Below, one piece after another: positions 23,966 to 33,435 of a stretch of DNA of 64,000 nucleotides. The stretch spans positions 62,001-126,000 of the forward strand of contig PKTB01000022.1 in the NCBI GenBank assembly GCA_002869385.1, read 5' to 3'. The DNA comes from Marinilabiliales bacterium. GTDB lineage: Bacteria; Bacteroidota; Bacteroidia; Bacteroidales; ML635J-15. Below the pieces are notes generated by a model. That model was not told the origin of the DNA. It did no database searches and saw nothing but the letters and a program-made list of their open reading frames with translations. How positions within the stretch are numbered: position 1 is the stretch's first letter; every line of letters starts with the position of its first letter. A program made the position numbers and the translations under genes.

Positions 23966-25276
23966 ATGAGTACTTTCAGAATTCAGGGTGGGACAATTCT
24001 TAAGGGTGAAATTACGCCGCAAGGGGCAAAAAACGAAGCTCTTCAGGTAATATGTGCTACTTTACTAACTGATGAAAAGGTAAAAATCTCCAATATTCCA
24101 AATATTCGTGACGTAAATAAATTAATCGATTTACTTGTTTCAATGGGTGTTTCTGTAACACGTCATGGAAAAGGAGATGTAACTTTTAAAGCAGATTCAG
24201 TTAATCTTGATTATCTTAAATCTGAAGCATTCCGAGATGGAGGAGCAGCTTTAAGAGGTTCAATTATGATTATTGGTCCACTCTTAGCACGATTTGGGTA
24301 TGTTTGCATGCCAAAGCCAGGAGGTGATAAGATTGGTCGTAGAAGGTTAGATACTCACTTTATTGGATTTAAAAAACTAGGTGCAGAGTTCAATTATGAT
24401 TTTAATGATGAATTCTATACTTTAGAATCTAAGGAACTTCAAGGTACATATCTTCATTTAGATGAAGCTTCCGTTACTTGTACAGCAAATATTATAATGG
24501 CAGCTGTTCTTGCAAAAGGAAAGACAACAATATATAATGCTGCTTGTGAACCATATATTCAACAACTTTGCTTGTTGTTAACACAAATGGGCGCTAAGAT
24601 TTCAGGTATTGGTTCAAATTTATTATATATCGATGGAGTAGAAAAACTTCATGGTGCTCAGCATAGGGTTTTGCCCGATATGATTGAGATTGGAAGCTTT
24701 ATTGGGATGGCAGCCATGACAGAGTCAGAGGTTCTTATTAAAAATGTAAGATATGATATGCTTGGTATTATCCCTGACTCATTTAGACGATTAGGAATCG
24801 ATATACAGCATATAGACGATGATATTTTTATACCTGCTCAAAAGAATTATCAGATTGAGAGTTTTATAGACGGGTCAATTATGACAATTTCTGATGCAAT
24901 ATGGCCAGGCTTGACACCTGACTTGTTGTCAGTGTTCCTAGTTGTTGCAACACAAGCTAAAGGCAGTGTTTTGATTCATCAGAAAATGTTCGAAAGCAGA
25001 CTTTTCTTTGTTGATAAGCTTATTGATATGGGAGCACAGATAATTTTATGTGATCCGCACAGAGCAACAATAATCGGATTAGATAAGCAAATTCAACTCA
25101 GAGGAACAACAATGCATTCCCCTGATATTCGTGCAGGTATGGCATTACTAATTGCAGCTATGTCAGCAAGTGGAACAAGTGTGATTCATAATATCGAGCA
25201 GATTGATAGAGGTTATGAAAATATAGATCAAAGGTTAAATAGTCTTGGTGCAAAAATTGAACGCCTCGATTACTAA
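23966..25276 (+). CDS. murA: UDP-N-acetylglucosamine 1-carboxyvinyltransferase (MurA), Asp variant
   Basis: 436 aa, full length. Transfers enolpyruvate from phosphoenolpyruvate to UDP-GlcNAc, the first committed step of peptidoglycan synthesis, in the cytosol. The N-terminal motif KNEALQ corresponds to the usual KNAALP. The catalytic loop reads PGGDKIGRR with Asp121 where E. coli has Cys115. Asp at this position is known from other MurA enzymes to preserve activity while preventing alkylation by fosfomycin, so intrinsic fosfomycin insensitivity is expected. C-terminal DIRAGMALLIAA is conserved. Directly follows the DUF4290 gene. Confidence 0.96.
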   Translation: MSTFRIQGGTILKGEITPQGAKNEALQVICATLLTDEKVKISNIPNIRDVNKLIDLLVSMGVSVTRHGKGDVTFKADSVNLDYLKSEAFRDGGAALRGSIMIIGPLLARFGYVCMPKPGGDKIGRRRLDTHFIGFKKLGAEFNYDFNDEFYTLESKELQGTYLHLDEASVTCTANIIMAAVLAKGKTTIYNAACEPYIQQLCLLLTQMGAKISGIGSNLLYIDGVEKLHGAQHRVLPDMIEIGSFIGMAAMTESEVLIKNVRYDMLGIIPDSFRRLGIDIQHIDDDIFIPAQKNYQIESFIDGSIMTISDAIWPGLTPDLLSVFLVVATQAKGSVLIHQKMFESRLFFVDKLIDMGAQIILCDPHRATIIGLDKQIQLRGTTMHSPDIRAGMALLIAAMSASGTSVIHNIEQIDRGYENIDQRLNSLGAKIERLDY

Positions 25277-25316
25277 TCTTTTTATTTTATTGTAGGAAAA
25301 ATTAAAGAAACAAACT

Positions 25317-25976
25317 ATGAACAAGATTATTATTTTAGTATTTGCTATCGTATTTACAGGTTCAGTTTTTGGACAAAATGTTGGAGTTGAAATTGGAGAT
25401 ATTGCTCCTGATATTAACTTGCCAACACCTGATGGAGATTCAGTGAATCTTTATTCATTAAGAGGTAAACTTGTGTTAATCGACTTTTGGGCATCATGGT
25501 GTGGCCCTTGTCGTCGTGAGAATCCAAATGTTGTGAAAGCTTATGGTGAATATAAAGATAAAATGTTCTCTAATGGAACAAACTTTACTGTTTATGGAAT
25601 CTCTTTGGATAAAACTAAACAATCATGGGAGCAGGCAATTGAAGACGATAAACTTACCTGGACAAATGTTAGTGATTTAGCCTATTGGAATTGTGCTCCT
25701 GCAAAAGAATATAAAGTTCGTGGAATCCCTTCTAATTTTTTAATTGACGGGGATGGAGTAATTATTGCTAAAAACCTAAGAGGAGAGAAGCTTGATGAAG
25801 AATTAGCCAAGTATGAAGTTAAGGACCCTGTTATTGAATTCGAATCAGCATTAAATGACTTGCGAATAGAGTATAACAGACTTGCCGGTTCTGAAAAATA
25901 TGCAGATAGAAAAGAGCTTAAAAAGATTGAGAAAACAATGAAAAAGCTCGAGAGTCTGATAGAACAAATGAAATAA
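25317..25976 (+). CDS. Exported TlpA/AhpC-type thioredoxin-like protein
   Basis: 219 aa. Signal peptide MNKIIILVFAIVFTGSVFGQ, then a thioredoxin fold with IDFWASWCGPCRREN (CxxC near residue 62) and the cis-Pro segment VRGIPSNFLID. The C-terminal 45 residues are charged and helical, probably a coiled coil. Expected to be a periplasmic thiol-disulphide reductase, perhaps for cytochrome or envelope protein maturation (family knowledge). 40 bases after murA, probably the last gene of the DUF4290-murA unit. Confidence 0.88.
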   Translation: MNKIIILVFAIVFTGSVFGQNVGVEIGDIAPDINLPTPDGDSVNLYSLRGKLVLIDFWASWCGPCRRENPNVVKAYGEYKDKMFSNGTNFTVYGISLDKTKQSWEQAIEDDKLTWTNVSDLAYWNCAPAKEYKVRGIPSNFLIDGDGVIIAKNLRGEKLDEELAKYEVKDPVIEFESALNDLRIEYNRLAGSEKYADRKELKKIEKTMKKLESLIEQMK

Positions 25977-26023
25977 CTGACAATTACTCATATTTTTGCT
26001 GTCATTTTGTCGTAAAACCTGAT

Positions 26024-26038
26024 TGGCAGACATTTTGC
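26024..26038 (+). promoter_or_regulatory. Putative sigma-54 (-24/-12) promoter of grpE-dnaJ
   Basis: TGGCAG-N5-TTGC agrees with the sigma-54 consensus TGGCAC-N5-TTGC at the required spacing between GG and GC. It lies 21 bases before the grpE start. A TGTCATTTTGTCG motif about 20 bases upstream (26000-26012) could bind an activator. Match made by eye. Confidence 0.55.
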
Positions 26039-26059
26039 TAATGCGCAGGTAAAAATTCT

Positions 26060-26668
26060 ATGCTTATGAAGGACAATAAAGAAGTTAGCACTGAGGCAGA
26101 AGCTAAAGAAACTAAAGAAGTGGAAAAAACAGAAGAGAAATCAAAGAAGACAAAAAAGGCTAGTACAGCGAAAAAGACTAAAGCTACAAAGTATAAATCT
26201 GCTGAGAAGAAACTTCGTGATGAAATTGAAATACTCAATCAGGCAAATGGTGAGTTGAAAGATAAATATTTGCGTTTGGTTGCTGAGTATGATAATTTCA
26301 GAAAGAGAACAGCTAAAGAAAAAATAGAATTGCGCGAAGTAACAAAATCCAGTCTTTTAGTTGATTTTTTATCTATAGTCGATGATGTGGATAGAGCAAT
26401 GCTACATATTGATGAGGTCAAAGATGTTGAAGCAACTATCGAAGGCGTAAAGCTTATAAATAATAAATTCAAGGACTTTTTAAAAATTCAAGGTATCGAA
26501 GAAATTGATGCTAAGGACAAAGAATTTGATACAGATATGCACGAAGCTGTAACAAAATTCCCTGTTGAGGATGAAGATAAAAAAGGTAAGGTTATAGATG
26601 TTGTGCAAAAAGGTTATAAATTAAACGATAAGGTTGTTCGTTTTTCTAAAGTCGTTGTCGGAGAATAG
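26060..26668 (+). CDS. grpE: Nucleotide exchange factor GrpE
   Basis: 202 aa. Releases ADP from DnaK in the Hsp70 cycle. The N-terminal 55 residues are a Lys/Glu/Thr-rich disordered extension, then the long coiled-coil helix (ELKDKYLRLVAEYDNFRKRT) and the compact beta domain with the family signature near DMHEAV and VVQKGYKLNDKVVRFSKVVV. ATG at 26060, with an alternative ATG two codons later. Six bases separate it from dnaJ. The probable sigma-54 promoter lies just upstream. Confidence 0.95.
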   Translation: MLMKDNKEVSTEAEAKETKEVEKTEEKSKKTKKASTAKKTKATKYKSAEKKLRDEIEILNQANGELKDKYLRLVAEYDNFRKRTAKEKIELREVTKSSLLVDFLSIVDDVDRAMLHIDEVKDVEATIEGVKLINNKFKDFLKIQGIEEIDAKDKEFDTDMHEAVTKFPVEDEDKKGKVIDVVQKGYKLNDKVVRFSKVVVGE

Positions 26669-26674
26669 GTACAT

Positions 26675-27829
26675 ATGAGTAAAAGGGATTATTATGAAGT
26701 TTTGGAAGTTGAAAAAAATGCAACTCCAGAAGAAATAAAAAAAGCATATCGTAAAAAAGCGATTCAGTTTCATCCGGATAAAAACCCAGGAGATAGTTCA
26801 GCTGAGGATAAGTTTAAAGAAGCAGCTGAGGCTTATGAAGTCTTAAGTGATGCAAATAAAAAAGCAAGATATGATCAATTTGGCCATGCAGGTTTAAGCG
26901 GTGCAGCCGGTGGAGGATATGGCGGCGGAATGAGCATGGATGATATATTTTCTTCTTTTGGAGATATTTTTGGTGACGCTTTTGGTGGTGGATTTGGTAG
27001 CTTCTTTGGCGGTGGTTCTAGTAGTGGAAGAAAGAGAGTTAATAAAGGGACAAATCTTCGTGTAACAGTAAAACTTACGCTCGATGAGATTGCTAATGGT
27101 ACTACAAAAAAGATTAAACTAAAGAAATACGTTGCTTGTGATGCATGTAAAGGAACAGGAGAGAAAGACGGAAGCTCAAGTAAAACCTGTCCAACCTGTA
27201 ATGGTCGAGGAACACAAACACGTGTTGTAAACACTATGTTAGGTCAGATGCAAACTTCAACAACCTGTTCTACTTGTGGTGGTGAAGGTAAAATCATATC
27301 TGAAAAATGTACAAAGTGTTATGGAGAAGGTGTAGTTAGTGGCGAAGAGCTGGTTGAACTTAAAATTCCGGCTGGAGTAAGTGAAGGTGTTCAACTTTCG
27401 GTATCTGGTAAAGGTAATGCTGCTCGTCGTGGAGGAATCAATGGAGACCTGTTGGTTTTGATAAAAGAGGTTGAACACGATGACTTTCAACGTGACGGAA
27501 ATGACCTTATTTACAATCTCTTTATTAGCATTCCTGATGCTGTTACAGGTGCTCATGTTGAGGTTCAAACTTTGCAATCAAAAGTAAGAATCAAAATTGA
27601 TGCAGGGACACAATCGGGTAAAATATTACGCTTGCGTGGCAAGGGATTGCCTTCAATTGAAGGGTATGGCAAAGGAGACTTGCTTGTTAGAATAAATGTA
27701 TTTATACCATCATCTATAAGTAGAGACGATAAAAAATTACTTGAGCAAATGAGAGCATCTGATAACTTTGACCCTAGAAACAAAAAGCATACTAGCATTT
27801 TTGATAAGTTTAAAGGATATTTTTCATAG
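26675..27829 (+). CDS. dnaJ: Chaperone protein DnaJ (Hsp40)
   Basis: 384 aa, type I DnaJ. J domain residues 4-68 with the HPD triad (FHPDKNPGD), Gly/Phe-rich linker about 70-120, zinc-binding domain with four CxxCxGxG-type repeats ([32 protein letters not shown]), then the C-terminal substrate-binding beta domains. Delivers unfolded clients to DnaK and stimulates its ATPase. Second gene of grpE-dnaJ; dnaK is not in the window. Confidence 0.97.
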   Translation: MSKRDYYEVLEVEKNATPEEIKKAYRKKAIQFHPDKNPGDSSAEDKFKEAAEAYEVLSDANKKARYDQFGHAGLSGAAGGGYGGGMSMDDIFSSFGDIFGDAFGGGFGSFFGGGSSSGRKRVNKGTNLRVTVKLTLDEIANGTTKKIKLKKYVACDACKGTGEKDGSSSKTCPTCNGRGTQTRVVNTMLGQMQTSTTCSTCGGEGKIISEKCTKCYGEGVVSGEELVELKIPAGVSEGVQLSVSGKGNAARRGGINGDLLVLIKEVEHDDFQRDGNDLIYNLFISIPDAVTGAHVEVQTLQSKVRIKIDAGTQSGKILRLRGKGLPSIEGYGKGDLLVRINVFIPSSISRDDKKLLEQMRASDNFDPRNKKHTSIFDKFKGYFS

Positions 27830-27904
27830 GTTCTCATTAGGTCTATATAAATAAAATTTCTTTCAACAGAATTTATTCCCCCAAATTAATTGTAACTTGC
27901 ATTT

Positions 27905-29710
27905 GTGAAAGTGTCAGATGAAATAAGTTCTGTTGTAAAAGCTCTTCCCGAGGCTCCCGGTATATATAAATATCTTAATAAAGCCGGTGAAACTATTTAT
28001 GTTGGTAAAGCAAAAAACCTTAAGAAAAGAGTAAGTTCCTATTTTGTTAAAAATCATCAGTCCTATAAAACAAATTTACTGGTAAAAAAAATAGCGAAGA
28101 TTGAATATGTTGTTGTAGAAACAGAAAGCGATGCTCTTTTACTTGAAAATATTCTGATTAAGAAACTTCAGCCTAAATACAATGTTATGCTTAAGGACGA
28201 CAAAACCTATCCTTGGCTTATAATTAAAAACGAACGTTTTCCCAGAGTTTTTTATACACGAAATAAGTTTAAGGATGGTAGCGAGTATTTCGGTCCTTTT
28301 ACTTCTGTGTATATGATAAAGACATTGCTTTCTCTAATTAGACAATTATATCCAATAAGAACATGTAATCATAAACTATCTGAGGAAAATATCGAGCAAA
28401 ATAAATTTGGAGTCTGTTTGGAATATCATATTGGGAATTGTTTAGGCCCTTGTGAAGGAAAGATAGATGAAGAAGTTTATAATTCTTATATTTCTGATAT
28501 CCGCAAAATCATCAGAGTAGATCTTCATCTTATTCATAATTATCTTAATAAAATTATGAATGACTTTGCTTCAGATTATAAGTTTGAAGAAGCGGCAAAA
28601 GTTAAAGAGAAAATAGAAATAATTGATAACTATCGAAGTAAATCAACAATTGTTAATTCTAAGATATCTGATATTGAGGCTTATGGCTTTACCTATGACA
28701 TAAAGTCTGCTTATGTAAACTATTTGCGTGTTCAAAATGGGGCTGTTATTGGTGCTCATAGTGTAGAAATAAAAAAGAAGATAGATGAATCAGATGAGGA
28801 TTTATTAATGTATGCAATTTTAGATATTCGCGAGATGATTGGTAGTAAGGTTAAAAATATTATCATACCTTTTGAAACAGAATATCAGATTCCGGATGTA
28901 GATTATATTTACCATCAGCGTGGTGATAAAATGAAAATTCTTGAGCTGGCACAAAGAAATGCTAAGTTCTTCATGCTTGAAAAACATAAGCAAATAGAAA
29001 ACAAAAGTCCTGACAAGCATATAAATCGTAAACTTGAGACTTTAAAAAAGGATTTACATTTGACTGACCTGCCTGTTAATTTAGAGTGTTTTGATAATTC
29101 AAATATACAAGGGACAAACCCAGTTGCTGCTTGTGTTGTTTTTAGAAATACCAAGCCTTCAAAAAAGGATTATAGGCACTATAATATTAAAACTGTAGAG
29201 GGGCCCGATGATTTTGCCTCAATGAGAGAAGTTGTTTATAGGCGTTACAAAAGATTATTGGAAGAAGGCCAGAGTTTGCCTCAATTGATAATTATTGACG
29301 GAGGTAAAGGACAGTTGAGTGCAGCAGTAGAGAGTCTCAAGGAATTAGGCGTTTATGGTCAGCTAACTATTATAGGTATTGCAAAAAAATTGGAAGAAAT
29401 ATATTTTCCGGACGATAGCACACCTATTTATCTTGATAAGAATTCAGAATCATTAAAAATAATTCAGCAGGCTAGGGATGAGGCTCATCGTTTTGGTATT
29501 ACCTTTCACCGTAATAAAAGATCAGGAAGTTTTCTGAATTCGGAATTGGACCAGATACAAGGTATTGGTCCCAAAACAATAGAGAGCTTATTGTCAAAAT
29601 ATAAATCTGTAAATGCTCTTAAAGAACTGACTCTTGATAATCTCACAAATGATGTTGGTAAATCAAAAGCACAACTTATTTTTGATTATTTCCATAAAAA
29701 AAAGGACTGA
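27905..29710 (+). CDS. uvrC: UvrABC system protein C, excinuclease subunit
   Basis: 601 aa, full length. Makes the 3' and 5' incisions of nucleotide excision repair. N-terminal GIY-YIG nuclease (GIYKYLN...IYVGKAKNLKKRV), a Cys cluster (CLEYHIGNCLGPCEG), UVR domain near 205-240, RNase H-like 5'-incision domain (ECFDNSNIQGTNPVA, IIDGGKGQLSAA), C-terminal helix-hairpin-helix (IQGIGPKTIESLL). GTG start at 27905. No in-frame stop here, unlike uvrD. Confidence 0.96.
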   Translation: MKVSDEISSVVKALPEAPGIYKYLNKAGETIYVGKAKNLKKRVSSYFVKNHQSYKTNLLVKKIAKIEYVVVETESDALLLENILIKKLQPKYNVMLKDDKTYPWLIIKNERFPRVFYTRNKFKDGSEYFGPFTSVYMIKTLLSLIRQLYPIRTCNHKLSEENIEQNKFGVCLEYHIGNCLGPCEGKIDEEVYNSYISDIRKIIRVDLHLIHNYLNKIMNDFASDYKFEEAAKVKEKIEIIDNYRSKSTIVNSKISDIEAYGFTYDIKSAYVNYLRVQNGAVIGAHSVEIKKKIDESDEDLLMYAILDIREMIGSKVKNIIIPFETEYQIPDVDYIYHQRGDKMKILELAQRNAKFFMLEKHKQIENKSPDKHINRKLETLKKDLHLTDLPVNLECFDNSNIQGTNPVAACVVFRNTKPSKKDYRHYNIKTVEGPDDFASMREVVYRRYKRLLEEGQSLPQLIIIDGGKGQLSAAVESLKELGVYGQLTIIGIAKKLEEIYFPDDSTPIYLDKNSESLKIIQQARDEAHRFGITFHRNKRSGSFLNSELDQIQGIGPKTIESLLSKYKSVNALKELTLDNLTNDVGKSKAQLIFDYFHKKKD

Positions 29711-29727
29711 ATTTTCAGCCCTTTTTT
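29699..29727 (+). terminator. Terminator after uvrC
   Basis: Stem aaaggactga / tcagccctttt followed by a T run, overlapping the uvrC stop. Its A/T-rich flanks could also serve the convergent secDF. Confidence 0.65.
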
Positions 29728-29747
29728 AATATCTAAATATTATTAGT

Positions 29748-32700
29748 TTACTTTTTTACTTTGTTCTTCTTCATAAAGTCAAATGCTACAGGTGTTGCAA
29801 TGAAGATAGAAGAGTAGGTACCAACGATAACCCCAACAAGTAATGCGAATGTGAATCCACGGATTACTTCACCACCAAAGATAAAGATTGCAAGTAACAC
29901 AACAAATGTACTAAGTGATGTATTGATAGTACTGCTAACTGTTGAGTTAATAGCTGAGTTCATTACCTCTTTAGTGTCACGTTTAGGGTATAGGCCAAGG
30001 TACTCTCTCAATCTGTCAAATACAACCACGGTATAGTTAATAGAATAACCTACAACCGTTAATATCGCAGCAATAAATGCTTGATCTAACTCCATATTAA
30101 ATGGCATTATTGAGAATAATAATGAATAGATACCTAGCACAATAAGAACGTCGTGGATAAGAGCAACAAGCGCACCAAGTGAATATTGCCATTTTCTAAA
30201 TCTGATTAAGATGTATAAGAACATTACAACCAAACCAAGTAAGATAGCTACAATTGATTTTGATTTAATGTCATCAGCAACTGTTGGACCAACTTTTTGT
30301 GCATCCTGACGGTAATCATTGAAGAAATCATCCATTGATGTTCCTTCTTCAATATATGGTTTTAATCCTACATATAGTAATGAGTCGGCTTCGTTATCAG
30401 CTTTGTTATCATCAATTTTATAATTAGTAGAAATTTTAACCTTATTCTCACTACCAAAAGTTTTAACTAATGGACGATCACCAAATACTTCTTCTAAATC
30501 TTGTGCAATCTCAGTTGGTGAAACACCTTGTTTGAATTCAATAATATAGTTACGACAACCTGTAAAGTCAATGCCAGGATTTAAACCTAATGTGAATAGT
30601 GAAATAATACTTACAATAATCATAGTTCCTTAAATGATGAAGAACATCTTACGTTTTTCCAAGAATTTAACTTTTAACTTAGTGAAAGCATTAATTGTAA
30701 GTTTGTTTCCAAAGGTCATTTTCTTGTCCTTACCCAGAATTGCAGAAATAACAAGTCTTGTTATAAAGATTGCAGTAAACAATGAACTTAAGATACCTAT
30801 AATTAATGTTGTAGCAAAACCTTGTACAGGACAAACACCAAAATTAAGAAGGATAATACCAATTAATAATGTTGTTAAGTTAGAGTCAATAATTGCAGAG
30901 TATGCATTTTTATAACCATCAGCAACAGCAGTTTTCATTGCTTTACCTGCTCTCATTTCTTCACGGATACGCTCGTAGATAAGTACGTTCGCATCCACCG
31001 ACATACCTATTGTTAATACAATACCGGCAATACCAGGAAGAGTTAAAACGGCTCCCAGTGAAGCTAATACACCAAAGATTAAGAATAGGTTTGTAATAAG
31101 TGCAATATCAGCAACAATACCGGCTCTGCCGTAGTAGAAAATCATGTAGATAAGGATCAGGATAAATGCAATAATAAATGAATTCATACCTGAATCAATA
31201 GCTTTCTGACCAAGTGAGGGTCCAACAATTTCTTTTGAAAGAATATTTGCAGGTGCTGGCATTTTACCTGACTTAAGAACGTTAGCAAGGTCAGTTGCTT
31301 CTTCTAAAGTAAAGTTACCGGTGATTGATGAACGACCACCTTTAATTTCGTCATTAACAGTTGGGAAAGAATAAACATAACCATCAAGAACAATAGCAAT
31401 ACTTTTACCAATATTCTCGCGAGTAATTCTTGACCATTCTGTTGAACCAGCACCGTTCATTGTCATTGTAACTTCAGCAGTTGCCTGATTCTGACCAAAT
31501 TCTTGTTTTGCATTAGTAATTACATCACCACTAAGTACTGCTCCGCCATCTTTGCTTTTCTTAAGAGCAATTAGCTGATAGTATCCTGCTGCATTAGGAA
31601 GTTCTTTAAAACTCCATACAAAAACAAGGTCACTTGGGAATAATCTTCTAACAGACTCTCGGTTAAGGTCAGCCATAATTGACTCCATATCACCTTCTTT
31701 TGCAAAACCTACAACAGGACCATAAATTTGATATTCATTAACCTGTGGGCGTAATCTTTCAAAAAGTGAAAGTCCTGATTGAGCAGTAACGCTGTTATTT
31801 ACAGATGTGTCAGTTGCATCATCAGTTACAGCAGTTTCTGCACCGTCTTCGATAATTTCGTCATCACCAATAACATCATCCTCAATAATTTCATCACCAA
31901 TAACTTCGTCTTCTATCACTTAATCAGCAATCACTTCATCCGCGATGACTTCCTCTTCAACTATTGGATTGTTATCGGAGCTTCTTTCATTATATTTCTT
32001 TTCTTCTGCTTTAATTTCAGCTATAAGAACATTTGCCTCAGAAAGTTTGTCATAAATCTCATCAGCATTATATGTTTCCCAGAACTCAAGAACAGCAGCT
32101 TGCCTTAATAAATCTTCAACACGCTCAGGGTCTTTAATACCAGGCAGTTCGATATGGAATACACCTCTTACTGCTACGTCTTTTTGAATGTTAGGTTGAA
32201 CAACTCCAAAATGGTCGATACGTTTACGCAATACGTCAAATGCATTCTCTATAGCTGCATCATATTGCTCACTAATATAAGCTAAAACTTCTTCGTCGGT
32301 TGACTTAATAGTAATGCTTTCCTGATTACTTGTTGTAATGAATAGTGATGCTAAACTTGGAGAATTAGGTTTTTTAACAGAATTGTATTTTTCTCCAAAT
32401 ATTTCAATGAAGTTTTGACCTGTTTGTGATTTAACTTCATTATTCGCTGCATCAATTGCTTTAAGCAATGTTGAATCGCTATGGTTGTTTGATAATGCAA
32501 GTATAACATCTTGTGCCGATATCTCCAGAGTAATGTTCATCCCACCTTTAAGGTCTAGACCAAGGTTCATTTCTCTTTCTTTACAATCCATGTAGGTATA
32601 CTTCTTAAAGAGAGTATAAACTACCTGATTTGACATCGAATCAAGATATCTTTTTGTCAAAGAGTCGACGATATGTATTTTCTCGTACTCATCAACCTCC

Positions 32701-32843
32701 AAATTCATTGCTTCGAATCTTGCCTCAGCATAATCTTCTGCTTTGCTTTCAACGCGTTTTGTAACAAACGTGAATGAAAGGTAATACAAACAAATTACTG
32801 TAAGCAGAACAGATACTGTAATAATCGCTCCTTTGTTACGCAT
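29748..32843 (-). CDS. secDF: Fused SecDF protein-export membrane protein (two in-frame stops)
   Basis: 1031 codons, the SecD-SecF fusion usual in Bacteroidota. Uses the proton gradient to pull exported proteins through SecYEG. N-terminal membrane helix, periplasmic P1 with GLDLKGGMNITLEI, SecD helices (SVDANVLIYERIREEM), then SecF (GIDFTG, GYSINYTVVVFDRLRE). TAA at 31920-31922 (codon 308) interrupts an acidic repeat where Glu is expected (GAA to TAA). TAA at 30630-30632 (codon 738) falls in the SecD-SecF linker (TCA to TAA likely). Frames are continuous. An acidic repeat of type VI-DE at residues 295-332 is unusual for SecD. Confidence 0.93.
31848..31961 (-). repeat. Acidic tandem repeat within secDF
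   Basis: Degenerate tandem units of about 15 bases encoding variants of VI(A/E/G)DE at SecDF residues 295-332. A gene-internal minisatellite in the periplasmic P1 region. Confidence 0.7.
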
Positions 32844-32897
32844 GTTTGAAATTTTTTATTAACGTTAACTAATTTTTATAATCTTTTTTTGAGTTTG

Positions 32898-32905
32898 CAA
32901 AGATA
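32898..32905 (-). promoter_or_regulatory. Possible -7 element of secDF
   Basis: Minus strand TATCTTTG matches TAnnTTTG, 55 bases before the ATG at 32843. No good -33 box seen. Confidence 0.35.
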
Positions 32906-32949
32906 TTCTTTTTTTGCTAAAATCCAGTGTTTACACCAATATTTTATAA

Positions 32950-33381
32950 CTATTTTTTTTCAAGACTTAGAATCTTAGTCGAAAAATTAATTATAGCATT
33001 GTGCTTAATAAGAAAATCACTGCCAATTATACCAGAAATTTTCGGTAATTTTATCGACTTGTAAAGTTGATTTACATGCTCAAGCGAAGTGAATATTCCT
33101 AGTGGGATTTTTGTCTTGAAATGTGATATTTTTAGTGACTCAATTTCACCAGTACTTAAGTTGTCAATGGATGAATTAAAACCTGAACTTTGCATATCTT
33201 CTTCGACAGGGATAATGCTGGTTTGTTCAAATGATTCCGAATCTATATCAAAAACAGAGCTTGAGGCACCTGTGTCAATCAATAAATATGTTGCAATAGT
33301 ATTTATCTTAGCTTTTACTAAAAGGTGATTCCCACCCCCTGGAATTTCAAATATCTTTAATGGTATTTTATATCGTTTCAT
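32950..33381 (-). CDS. Retropepsin-like aspartyl protease family protein
   Basis: 143 aa. One lobe of a clan AA aspartic protease: LLIDTGASSSVFDID near residue 33 carries the DTGA active-site loop, and SGIIGSDFLIKHNAIINF near 115-130 is the second conserved element of this family. No signal peptide or membrane anchor visible. Such proteins act as homodimers; substrate unknown. Ends 106 bases before the secDF start on the same strand. Confidence 0.82.
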   Translation of the reverse strand: MKRYKIPLKIFEIPGGGNHLLVKAKINTIATYLLIDTGASSSVFDIDSESFEQTSIIPVEEDMQSSGFNSSIDNLSTGEIESLKISHFKTKIPLGIFTSLEHVNQLYKSIKLPKISGIIGSDFLIKHNAIINFSTKILSLEKK

Positions 33382-33435
33382 TTTTGCTAATTACCTTATA
33401 TCGTTTTATTCTTCGGGACTCCCCACTCCAAACTT

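Noticed and set aside
26875-27234. Minus-strand frame of 119 codons rich in Pro
   Set aside because: Antisense of the Gly/Phe-rich region of dnaJ.
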